Made by a program: the position numbers and the translations under genes. Under the pieces are notes generated by a model. The model saw only the letters and a program-made list of their open reading frames with translations. It had not been told where the DNA came from and ran no database searches. Shown in pieces: positions 7,503-15,714 of a DNA stretch of 22,408 bases (position 1 is the stretch's first letter; the number at the start of each line of letters is the position of its first letter). Origin of the DNA: DATKMP01 sp963790045 (lineage in GTDB: Bacteria > Bacteroidota > Ignavibacteria > UBA10030); the NCBI GenBank assembly GCA_963790045.1, contig CAWBMS010000005.1:1-22408 (forward strand). The letters are read 5' to 3'.

Positions 7503-9891
7503 TTATTGCCACATAATTATTTTCCATACCCTGCCGTCGCTTTGAAGCTCCGTTGCACCTTCTTTATCCGTACGATGAATAGCTATATGCCGTTTTGTAA
7601 GTCGCCAAAGAACAATTGATGAAGGATGATTAAATTTATTGTGCATCCCGACAGAAATTAATGCGATAGATGGATGTACCATCGATAATAACTCTTCTGA
7701 CGTACTGAGTGATGCTGCCGTGATGGCCGGCTTTCAGAATATCACATGCAAGAAAAGAATGATACCGTGCTATCATCTGTTGCTCAATCGGCAATTCTGC
7801 ATCGCCTGTCAGTAACGCGGTTGAGTTGTTATACACTACTTTCACTACAAGTGATGCATTGTTAAAATTGTGTTCCGGTACCGTGTGTTTGTGTGGACTC
7901 AAAACATAGACACGCATATTATCATCCAGCGGAACTCTCGTACCAGCGCCAAGATATTGTATTGGCACATGCATGCCATCTGGAACATGAAGAAACGGCG
8001 GAAGTGAAGCAAGTTTATCAACGCCGTATGAAACAAGCACCGTTTCAATTTTTACCGATGCGAGCAACGAAATTAATCCACCGTAATGGTCATCGTGTGG
8101 ATGCGTGATGAGAACGTAATTTAATTTTTTGAGTCCCTGCTGTTTCAAGAATGGAGCAATCGTCATCTTCCCTGCATCAGAATGTTTGGTAATCGGCCCG
8201 CAATCGATCATCATACATTTGTTTTGAGGAGATTGTAGAAAGAGTGCATCACCCTGACCGATATTTAACATCGCAAGTGTGATCGTATGATTGTGTGACT
8301 CAAATAATTTTTGATAGATTAGAATATTGAAGAAGATAAGAGTGGAAAAGAGTATCATTCGCCAACCGCGATGACGATTTGCATCAAACAATCCAATCAC
8401 GATGCAATAATACGTAATCACAGAAAGCACACTGAGTGTTCCCACTTCCACAACAGCGTATGGAACACTTGCAGCGACTTTGACAAAATTCAACAGCAGC
8501 CATACAAGGACATCATTCACGGCCGCACAGACCCATGCAAGCCGATGAGAAATCGGAAATGCTATCACTTCTATAAAACCGACAAATGTATTCAATCCGC
8601 TCAGCGGGACAACCGGAATATTAGCGAGCAGAGAGATAAAGGAGAACCTTCCAAAATAATATGCCGTGAACGGAACGGTACCAATCTGTGCGGCAAGCGA
8701 CACGGCAAACAATTCCAATGCCGGCTCAATAAATTTTATTTCTTCGTATCGATCAGGAACTTTTTGAATGAGTTGTTTCAACGGCGGATAAAAATAGACG
8801 ATAGAAATCACAGCAGAATATGAAAGTTGGAATCCAACATCAAATAAATTATTCGGATTCCAGAGAAGCAATACGAGCGCAGAAACAGCAAGGGTGTTGT
8901 AAATATCTGTTCGCCGTTCGATGACGGTGCCGATCAAAATGACAATTGCCATAACAGTTGCTCGCACAACCGACGCGCTTGATCCGGTAATGAACATATA
9001 CGCGATCAAGGCAACAATCGTGATACCGATAATACGACGTTTGGAAAGACGGAAAAATCCAAGCAATGAATAAATTGCCAGCGTAACAAAAGCAACGTTG
9101 GAACCGGAAACCGCAAGAATATGAATCGTTCCAGTATCGATGAATGATTGTTTCACTTCATCAGAAATATCTGAACGATTGCCCCAGATAATACCTTTCA
9201 GAAAATTTGCCTCTTCCGGAGAATGCAACACATCGAAAATATGAAAGACATATTTCTGGGCATCGGCAACCATCACTGAAAATGAAAATGGCAATTCAGA
9301 TAAATGGGGACACACACTATAAATCGTCGGCACAGTTACGATGCCATTAATGTCATTCAATTCAAGATATTTCCCGTAATCAAACTCACCCGGATTGCGT
9401 TGAAATGGAAATTGATCGAGTGTTCCTTTCACATCCACACGTACACCGAATTGCAAATTCGTTAAGGCATTGCTTTCCAATTTTACATGCACGCGGATAA
9501 GCAAGCGTCGTTCGATTTTCTTTTTAAGATAATGCCGTTCAATACTGTCCGTCTTCACCACAAATGTTATGGATTGTCCTTTCCGCGAAATATCGGAATC
9601 CACAATACCACTCAAAGCTATCGATTCATCATCTACAGCAGGAATAAGTTTTTTGCTTATGGCTGTTTCTTGTTGAAGTGCAAGCGAAGCAAACCCCATC
9701 GCAACGATAAGGAACTGAAGAATTACATCTTTCACAATACTTTGCTTGGAAAGAAAAAACGCACCAATCAACATCGGCAAACACGCAGAGAGAATGATAA
9801 TGAGGATGGCAAAGGAAGGAACAAAATAATGTGCAAGCAGAATTCCTGCTGCAAGCAAGCACACAACCCGCACGGCTGGATGTTTCCCCAT
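7503..9891 (-). CDS. comEC: ComEC/Rec2 competence channel, frameshifted near C-terminus
   Basis: ComEC is the inner-membrane channel that carries single-stranded DNA into the cell during natural transformation. The product has N-terminal membrane segments and a DUF4131-like region. The competence domain follows with DTGTIHILAVSGSNVAFV and many hydrophobic helices. Last comes a metallo-beta-lactamase-like domain with LNIGQGDALFLQSP, THPHDDHYGG, LTGDAE and KAGHHGS. The uncorrected frame stops at 7636 right after KAGHHGSIT. Skipping one base at 7707 restores STSEELLSMVHPSIALISVG and then NHPSSIVLWRL, the expected ComEC ending, with TAA at 7503. Corrected length is about 795 residues. The start is ATG 9891, with AGGGG 8 bases upstream; a GTG at 9894 is too close. 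It begins 12 bases after the true end of the metalloenzyme gene. Confidence 0.93.
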
Positions 9892-9903
9892 CACACTTGC
9901 CCC

Positions 9904-10840
9904 TTATTTATTGTTGAACAACCTCAACAACGCAGGAGTAATCTGCGTTAAACTTTTAATGCGTGTCGCAATTTCTTCACAACGCGCACCTGCCACAATA
10001 CACGGAACACGGTTGCGTGTGTGCGACTTCGTTGAGAGAGTCTTCGAGATTTCCATGGTCGCTTACGAGAATTATCATCGTTGTTTTCAAATCAGTGCAT
10101 ACAAGAAAACTCGCAAGAAATGTATCGAACTGTTCCAACACTTTTTGGGCAAATTGCATGTCCTGGCTATGACCCGCGTGGTCAGTGAGCCAGTATTCAA
10201 ACAAAGTAAAATCATGCTGCGAGGAAATTTGGTGCAGATGCTTTCCTGCGTCTTCCGGTGTAATAGCAGTAACGTCGGGATGTCCAAGCTCGCACCATCG
10301 TTCACGTGTAAAATCCGCGGAGATACCTTCGTTCTTTAATAATGCATCGATGGTGAGCAGAGGAATGCCGCATAATTTGCAGCCGAGCGATGTAACGGAA
10401 AGATGGCGTGTACCAGATTCTGTATATTCAAAAAATCTTTTTGGAAATGCGTTCGCAAATACTACGCGTTTACCAAGCTGCTGCAATTGGAAGAGCAAAT
10501 ATTTTTTTGCAAGGATGGGATGCAGCAGCGACGGCGGATATGGTCCAAAATGCTTTCCGAATTTCTTTGCACCATTCACGCCGGTAAAAATTGAAATCTG
10601 CCCTGTTCCGCTCTGTGGCAACCCTGCAACTCCAAGTGTTGCATTAACAGATAAAACATAGGAATGATTTGTTTGTATTTTATGAAACGGCTGTACTGGA
10701 AATCCGCCACCGCATAACCGACGCAACGCGGGAATATTCGCTTGTAACATTGGATTGATCGCTGGATTATTTTTTCCGATGCCGACGCCATCCAAGAACA
10801 AAAAGACAACTTTAAAATTATCTTCTCCATGATTTTCCAT
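9904..10840 (-). CDS. Alkaline-phosphatase-superfamily metalloenzyme, frameshifted
   Basis: This looks like a PF01676-type metalloenzyme, the superfamily of cofactor-independent phosphoglycerate mutase and alkaline phosphatase. Metal-site motifs occur in the expected order: LFLDGVGIGKNNPAINP (first Asp, about residue 17), GLPQSGTGQISIFTGVN (probable Ser/Thr nucleophile), LTDHAGH and VSDHGNLED. The uncorrected frame runs off the motif into a stop at 9977. Skipping one base at 10039 continues as LSTKSHTRNRVPCIV and ends at TAA 9904, giving 311 residues. It is much shorter than classical iPGM (about 510 residues) and lacks the inserted transferase domain, so mutase activity is not implied. It lies between dtd and comEC with gaps of about 10 bases. 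Substrate unknown. Confidence 0.85.
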
Positions 10841-10849
10841 TGCCGTTCG

Positions 10850-11296
10850 CTATTTGCTTTCTATCGTCACCGTCACCGGACCATCATTCACCAGTTCCAC
10901 ATCCATCATCGCACGAAACACGCCGGTTGCCACTTTTTTATTCCACATTAATGCTGCAAGATGTTCGACAAATTGCTCATATAATGGCGCGGCAATTTTT
11001 GGAGGTGCAGCTTGAATAAAACTAGGACGATTGCCTTTACTCGTATCACCGTACAAGGTGAATTGCGAAACCACCATCACTTGCCCGTGAATATTATTCA
11101 CGTTTAAATTCATTTTGCTGTTTGTATCTTCAAAAATACGGAGCGTAGTGCAGCGTTCGGCAAGCGACAGTGCATCATCTACCATATCGTCTTTTTTTAC
11201 ACCCAACAAAATTAACATGCCTTGCTCAATGGAACTTTCAATTCTTCCATCGATAGTTACAGAACATCGTTTCACTCGCTGGATTAAGGCACGCAT
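10850..11296 (-). CDS. dtd: D-aminoacyl-tRNA deacylase
   Basis: Dtd removes D-amino acids, and glycine mischarged on tRNA(Ala), from tRNAs, keeping translation chirally clean. The 148-residue product is full length. It starts MRALIQRVKRCSVTI, carries KMNLNV near residue 61, the active-site SQFTLYGDTSKGNRPSF (77-93), and the cross-subunit Gly-cisPro motif in NDGPVTV (Gly139-Pro140). Start ATG 11296 lies 5 bases past the prmC stop and lacks a ribosome binding site, so it is probably translated by coupling. It is followed 9 bases later by the metalloenzyme gene. Confidence 0.95.
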   Translation of the reverse strand: MRALIQRVKRCSVTIDGRIESSIEQGMLILLGVKKDDMVDDALSLAERCTTLRIFEDTNSKMNLNVNNIHGQVMVVSQFTLYGDTSKGNRPSFIQAAPPKIAAPLYEQFVEHLAALMWNKKVATGVFRAMMDVELVNDGPVTVTIESK

Positions 11297-11301
11297 AAAA
11301 T

Positions 11302-12220
11302 TTAATTTAAGGGAAATTGATTGGCATCGACGGCTTGGCGGGTGGCACTTACCACGCGCGGTATCTCTTGCAAATCATTGATGATAGAAAGATACGGGAA
11401 TCCCGATTCACGCAGCATCGCCGCAACTTGGTGCGCTTGTTCGGATCCAACTTCGAGCAAAACTTTTCCGTCCTCGTTTAAATATTGCGGAGCAAGTTCT
11501 GCAATACGCCGATAGAATAGCAATCCATCGCCATTGTCGGTCAAGGCGGTTGCAGGTTCAAACTGTCGCACTTCCGGTTGCAACTCTTCCCATTCATCTC
11601 GCGCAATGTACGGCGGATTGCTGATGATAAGATCGTATGATGGCTGCAACACACCACGGACATCTTCAAAGACATCGAATAAGAAAAAATCAATCTGCGA
11701 TTCGACGCTATACGCTTTGGCATTTTCTTTTGCAAGCTGCAAGGCATCCTTGCTAATATCAAGTGTTGTGATATGAGAACGTTTAATGAACTTTGCGAGC
11801 GAAACGGCAATATTTCCGCTGCCGGTCCCGATTTCGAGAATCTCAACCGGATGGCTTATATTTATGGTCTGTGAAAAAAGGATCGCTTGTTCGATCAACG
11901 TTTCTGTTTCAGGGCGCGGGATCAGCACACGAGGATCGACTTTAAATGTTAACCCCATAAATCCGGCAGTACCGATAATGTATTGCACGGGCTCGCGCTT
12001 CAAACGGCGTTCGAATAACTGTACGAAATTGTGCAAGCTCAGATTGTGTAAGGGGTTTATCAAAATTCACATAGAGCTGAATGCGCGGCAACGCCAACGC
12101 ATGCGCAAGAAGCAACTCCACATTCAGACGGGCGTGTTCAATTCCTTTTTTTTGAAAATGGTCGATGGAAACTTTCATCAAGTCGCGGATCGTCCAGTTC
12201 TTTCCCTGCTCGCCCACCAT
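11302..12220 (-). CDS. prmC: Release factor glutamine methyltransferase, frameshifted
   Basis: PrmC methylates the Gln of the GGQ motif in release factors RF1 and RF2 using SAM, aiding translation termination. The N-terminal helical domain starts at ATG 12220 with MVGEQGKNWTIRDLMKVSID. After ELAQFRTVIR (residue 70) the frame breaks; skipping one base at 12010/12011 joins it to RRLKREPVQYIIG and LIPRPETETLIE, the conserved linker. The catalytic domain has the SAM motif LEIGTGSGN (GTGSG at 131-135) and the NPPY motif (201-204) that holds the target glutamine. Corrected length is 305 residues, normal for the family. AAGG lies just before the start, which follows the upstream gene by 5 bases. Without correction the catalytic half would have to begin at a less likely internal start at 12063. 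Confidence 0.93.
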
Positions 12221-12225
12221 ACACC

Positions 12226-12747
12226 TTATTTCTTTCGCTTCTTGGCAGTGAAGTGCTTTGCAATAGATTTTTTCTTTGCCGGGTTGGACTTTTTTGCGAC
12301 CGGTTTTTTCTTGATACTGATTTTTTTCTTTGCGATAGGTTTTTCTTTTTTTTGTATCACTGCAGTAGATTTTTTTGTTTTGCCTACGATGCCGCGTACA
12401 CGAATGCTGCTTATCTCTTCTTCCTCTTCCGTCGGTTCTACAATTTCTTCGATGCTGGTAGAGCGAAGTCTCACACGATCTTCAGGAAAAAATCCCATTT
12501 GTTCCATTTCTGGATTATCATAATTTTCCTCATCTACCACTCCATCATCGTCCTCTTTTTTTGCAGGAAGAATTTGGAACCGCTGATCGCCTTCCAACAA
12601 TGCCGTAAAATCAGATAAGGAAACGGCTTCAAACCCTTTTGTTGTAGAACGCTTTACCATTTCTTCCCACACGACGCTCACAGGAACAAACGGTTCTTTG
12701 TTGCTGCTCAAAATCGCTTCAGCTTCCATCAGACATTTCTCAAACAC
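12226..12747 (-). CDS. Small winged-helix-like protein with acidic middle and lysine-rich tail
   Basis: I do not recognise a named family. The 173-residue protein falls into three zones. Residues 1-62 look like a compact helical/winged-helix domain (AEAILSSNKEPFVPVSVVWEEM, then SLSDFTALLEGDQRFQI), reminiscent of HARE-type domains such as that of the RNA polymerase delta subunit. Residues 63-112 are strongly acidic (EDDDG, EPTEEEEE). Residues 123-173 are a histone-H1-like tail of KKKP and AKKK repeats. This suggests nucleic-acid binding, with a transcription or nucleoid role as an inference. It is the first gene of the long run ending at the HtrA gene. The start is GTG 12747 with a perfect AGGAGG 5 bases upstream. 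Confidence 0.75.
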   Translation of the reverse strand: MFEKCLMEAEAILSSNKEPFVPVSVVWEEMVKRSTTKGFEAVSLSDFTALLEGDQRFQILPAKKEDDDGVVDEENYDNPEMEQMGFFPEDRVRLRSTSIEEIVEPTEEEEEISSIRVRGIVGKTKKSTAVIQKKEKPIAKKKISIKKKPVAKKSNPAKKKSIAKHFTAKKRKK

Positions 12748-12752
12748 TGTGA

Positions 12753-12758
12753 CCTCCT
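12753..12758 (-). promoter_or_regulatory. Consensus ribosome binding site setting a GTG start
   Basis: AGGAGG on the minus strand, 5 bases before GTG 12747. It is the strongest ribosome binding site seen in the window and decides the start of the lysine-rich protein. Confidence 0.8.
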
Positions 12759-12848
12759 AATTATTTTTTTGATGTGGGAAAAGTAAAACTATTTCAAAGA
12801 AAGCGCAAGCGTGTTTCAGAAAAAATGGATGCGGCGGAATGGCAACCG

Positions 12849-12871
12849 TTACTTCAGCTTCGCTGGAGTAA
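12849..12871 (+). repeat. Inverted repeat, hairpin with 3-base loop
   Basis: TTACTTCAGC and GCTGGAGTAA pair over ten positions on the plus strand with one G-U wobble around a TTC loop, followed by TTTCTTT. It has the form of a plus-strand terminator, yet no plus-strand gene precedes it. It may instead be a leader structure or operator for the gene run that starts at 12747. Confidence 0.45.
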
Positions 12872-13069
12872 TTTCTTTGTCATTTCATATTGATACAGTG
12901 ACAACAATCCATATATTGTATATTCTGGAACGGCAACGGCGTAGAATATAATCGGTAATGATATATTTACAGTGCAAGCGACAAGTGTATATTTTGATAA
13001 ATTGGAGAAGGGTTCTTATACTTTCCAGTTTAATGTTGATGGAGAGAGAATTGGGAATTTTTACAAAAA

Positions 13070-13097
13070 AATCCCCACAGTTTTTACCGCGGGGATT
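13070..13097 (-). terminator. Strong intrinsic terminator of the GH43 unit
   Basis: On the minus strand AATCCCCGCGGT pairs fully with ACTGTGGGGATT (12 pairs, two of them G-U) around an AAAA loop, followed by a run of T. The two G-U pairs become C-A mismatches on the other strand, so the orientation is clear. It lies about 100 bases past the GH43 stop. Confidence 0.88.
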
Positions 13098-13195
13098 CGA
13101 ATTTTATCTTTTCAAACTATGCGACTTCAGACGATGATGTTCCTCATGCCTTATATCACATGGCATTATTCATCGCATTATGTGATCAATCTTTT

Positions 13196-14657
13196 TTACA
13201 GCGTTTTAAAGTTCCAGCGCGATTTGTCGCTCTTGGGATCGAACTTGGTCAGCGTGGGTGTGCTGCCACCCACCGCAGTCAGAACCAAGGGTTCCTTGGA
13301 ATTGGACATAGACTTGGGCATAATACGGTAAGTGCCATCGGTCAACTGGTCGATGCGCCAGAGTTGTTCGGGACCACCGGTAAAGGCCGGAACCGCTATA
13401 ACCTCATTATCTGCTGTAGCGGCAAGTGCACGATCCGTTCCTTCGATAGTGATCTTGAAATAAGGCGAGCCAAGATAGCCACCAGCGTTGGCGACGGGTG
13501 TAATCGTCCACTTCTGATGGGGCCGGAACAAATAATCGCCCATGCGAATGCCTATATTACCGGCCGGCCAGTTCTTTGACGCTTCGGCAAGACTTTGAAA
13601 CGGAATCGAAGTTACAGGCCCGACATCGCCGCGTCCAAATCCTGGTCCAAATCCGCGTCCGCGATTCATCCGCACGAAATCCACAGCCAGTTCCAGCGCA
13701 TAGCCGCTTCGTTCGGATTGAATTTCATAAGTGCCTTCCTTGAAGTTGTCTCCGCCAACGGGCCATCCATCTTTCCAGAGCATGGGGCGAATATCCAGCA
13801 CACTATAGCCGCTTTTATCCAGATCGGCCTCATAATGGCATGAGAATTTCTGTACATCATCGCCCAGATCCATCATACCGAAATGACCCGGCCCAACAAA
13901 GCGTCCGCTTGCTGCTACAAAGAGTTTGCCGCCTCCTTTGAGCATGTCCACACCCATTTTGTCAAGATACGGTCCTGTCACTTTTCTGGAACGTCCCACG
14001 ACGATATTATACGTGGAGTTGGATCCGTCGCAGCACGTACCGTGATCGCCCAGAAGGTAATACCAACCGTCGCGATACATCAAGGCAGTGGCTTCACAGT
14101 CGATGGCAATATTTATGGGCTGGTTGCCAGGCATACGCAATCCGGTTTTTGGATCAAGCTCGATAATCCGGATGTAGCCGAAGAATGTTCCGTAGGAAAG
14201 CCACAACCGGCCATCAGTGGGATCAAGGAGAAACGCCGGATCGATAGCATCGCAATCTTCAATGCCGTCAGACGAAGCAACGACGGAATCATCTTTAAAT
14301 CCGAAATCGGGGGATTTAGGGTCGAGCGTTTTGGTCCACATAACATGGACATTGCTGGCGTGTCCACCAGACATTCCGCCGCCGCCCTTGGCATAAGAAA
14401 CATAATAACGATCCCCGATGTGGATGATGTCGGGGGCCACTCCGCCGCCGGGGCGCACAGCTCCGCTATTCCATGTCCAGCCATCTTCGGAGATCAATCC
14501 TCCGCTGCCGGTGCCGAAAGTATAATACTTACCGTCGCAATATATGACGGTCGAAGGATCGTGGATGTAGGGTTTGCCGTCCAGAGCAAATACCGGACTA
14601 AACAAACAGAGAGAAAGCAGGATAGAATATCGCTGCCGTAAAAATACGGGATTTCAT
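13196..14657 (-). CDS. Secreted GH43-type glycosidase with C-terminal lectin-like domain, frameshifted signal peptide
   Basis: This is a predicted five-bladed beta-propeller glycosidase of family GH43, probably acting on arabinan or related plant polysaccharide outside the cytoplasm. Start ATG 14657 has GGAG 5 bases upstream and encodes MKSRIFTAAI. One extra base at 14626/14627 must be skipped to continue SILLSLCLFSPVFA, a normal signal peptide cut before LDGK. Candidate catalytic residues are Asp33 (YIHDPSTVI), Asp139 (DAIDPAFLL) and Glu188 (DCEATALMY), matching base, pKa modulator and acid. The propeller spans about 28-335. A Gly/Arg/Phe-rich linker (RGRGFGPGFGRG) follows, then a ricin-type beta-trefoil-like domain (about 365-486, with QLWRIDQLTDGTYRI). 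Corrected length is 486 residues. Substrate is not settled. It is co-transcribed with the gene 46 bases upstream. Confidence 0.88.
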
Positions 14658-14662
14658 AAATT

Positions 14663-14666
14663 CTCC
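14663..14666 (-). promoter_or_regulatory. Ribosome binding site of the GH43 gene
   Basis: GGAG lies 5 bases before ATG 14657. It fixes the start upstream of the frame break, which shows that the break lies inside the coding region and not before it. Confidence 0.65.
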
Positions 14667-14703
14667 AAGGACAAAACGATTGAGACAAAAATAGAATGAC
14701 TCA

Positions 14704-15444
14704 TTAATTTTCAGTGTTTTCAAGACTTAGAGTGATATCCTTGATCGGTTCACCATTCTCATCGATGAATCGAACGCAAAAATCACTTAAGCCGGGACCG
14801 TTAATAACCGCGCCACGAATAACGTTCCGGCCCTTGTTGAGCGTGATGTATTTAGAGACGCAGTCATCCATAACCATACGCCGATCGCCGAAGAGACCGA
14901 CGGCTTCTTTACCGTTAAGCCACCAGATGGATGCTGAATTGGAGCCAACAGCCATGCGAACGTTCTTCATCTCCCGCGGGCTATTGACGATGGTAACAGC
15001 CCAGAACAGGACGCCATAAGTCTGTTTGTTCAGGCCATAAGCGAAACGAAAGAGCTTGACGTTAAAGCTAGTGGATTCCAGTGCATGCCATGCGAGTTCC
15101 TGACCGGCAACCGTTACCTTATCGCCATCATGCGGAACCACGGTGAACTGGTTGGGAAAGTACTCGGTATTGAGAGCGTTCCGGACATAGCTGTCGGTGA
15201 ACACGTCATTACTACGGTTTGGTTTGTTAATCGGCTCAAGAAGCAGCCAGCGCTGGAGAAAGCCGTCCTTGTCCGGCGCTTTTGGTGACGATGTGGCCGG
15301 CGTAAAGTAAGGCGCTATACTGTGAGCAGTACCGTCAGAAGCGGCTGTGCTTGCAGCACTGCCGGAAGAGGCAGAACTGCTTTGAAACGCCAATACAATC
15401 AGGACGCCGAAAACCAACATCACGATATTGTGAAACATTTTCAT
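14704..15444 (-). CDS. Secreted protein of unknown function paired with GH43 enzyme
   Basis: The 246-residue product begins with a signal peptide or anchor (MKMFHNIVMLVFGVLIVLAF), then a low-complexity Ser/Ala/Thr-rich stretch (about 22-45), then a single globular domain. That domain has DGFLQRWLLLEPINKPN, FRFAYGLNKQTYGVLFW, SASIWWLNGKEAV and LNKGRNVIRGAVINGPG. These strongly resemble the galactose-binding-like modules often found fused to or beside carbohydrate-active enzymes and esterases; I recognise the style but not a named family. AAAGG lies 7 bases before the ATG. It is the first gene after the promoter at 15509-15537 and is followed 46 bases later by the GH43 gene, so a sugar-binding or accessory role is a reasonable inference. 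Confidence 0.75.
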   Translation of the reverse strand: MKMFHNIVMLVFGVLIVLAFQSSSASSGSAASTAASDGTAHSIAPYFTPATSSPKAPDKDGFLQRWLLLEPINKPNRSNDVFTDSYVRNALNTEYFPNQFTVVPHDGDKVTVAGQELAWHALESTSFNVKLFRFAYGLNKQTYGVLFWAVTIVNSPREMKNVRMAVGSNSASIWWLNGKEAVGLFGDRRMVMDDCVSKYITLNKGRNVIRGAVINGPGLSDFCVRFIDENGEPIKDITLSLENTEN

Positions 15445-15508
15445 AATAGACCTTTCGCAAAATTTTCGATTCTGTATTTATAACGAGACCGAATTTTTTT
15501 GTGGGACT

Positions 15509-15537
15509 ATTTTACGTAAATTGTGCCGCATTGTCAA
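15509..15537 (-). promoter_or_regulatory. Near-consensus sigma70 promoter for the GH43 unit
   Basis: On the minus strand TTGACA (15532-15537) is followed by a 17-base spacer and TAAAAT (15509-15514): six of six and five of six matches at ideal spacing. It does not follow the Bacteroidetes TTTG / TAnnTTTG pattern. A perfect palindrome TTTACGTAAA (15511-15520) overlaps the -10 box and could be an operator. The leader to the start at 15444 would be about 58 bases. Confidence 0.75.
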
Positions 15538-15666
15538 GCGCATTGATCGACTCATACTTAATTATTTATTTATAAAAAATCCAACAATACTTTATAAGAA
15601 AACGATATGATGACAGAATTGGTAGAAGTTATTTCAAAGACAGTCGCCTGCCGATTATTTATAAGA

Positions 15667-15706
15667 TGAGATTGCTTCCTCGCCATTGACGGTTCGCAAT
15701 GACCGG
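15667..15706 (-). repeat. REP-like intergenic element after nuoF
   Basis: The minus strand reads GTCATTGCGAAC, a short middle, then GAAGCAATCTC. This resembles a dispersed intergenic repeat of the GTCATTGCGAG...GAAGCAATCTC type common in many bacterial genomes. Only one copy lies in this window. It sits 9 bases past the nuoF stop; an AT-rich inverted repeat (15570-15576 with 15591-15597) lies further on. Confidence 0.45.
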
Positions 15707-15714
15707 ACAAAACG

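Larger units (their letters stand above)
12748..13195. other. Gene-poor gap between the GH43 gene and the long gene run
   Basis: About 450 bases without a supported gene. It must hold the promoter of the twelve-gene run to its left, but I cannot fix -35 and -10 boxes with confidence. It also contains an inverted repeat (12849-12871), the intrinsic terminator of the GH43 unit (13070-13097), and a second weaker inverted repeat (ATCACAT about 13156-13162 with ATGTGAT about 13180-13186). A plus-strand stretch at 12945-13070 reads like protein but has a stop just upstream and no ribosome binding site. Confidence 0.6.

Noticed and set aside
12758..12830. Promoter for the twelve-gene run
   Set aside because: TTGCGC, 17 bases, TACTTT can be drawn, but both boxes are poor matches, so I do not list it.
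12972..13331. A 119-codon plus-strand open frame as an intact gene
   Set aside because: Its first third is protein-like but the rest runs through the GH43 terminator and into antisense of the GH43 gene; the start lacks a ribosome binding site. Kept only as a possible remnant.
13883..14641. A 252-codon plus-strand open frame
   Set aside because: It is a shadow of the GH43 gene on the opposite strand; the minus strand has the catalytic motifs.
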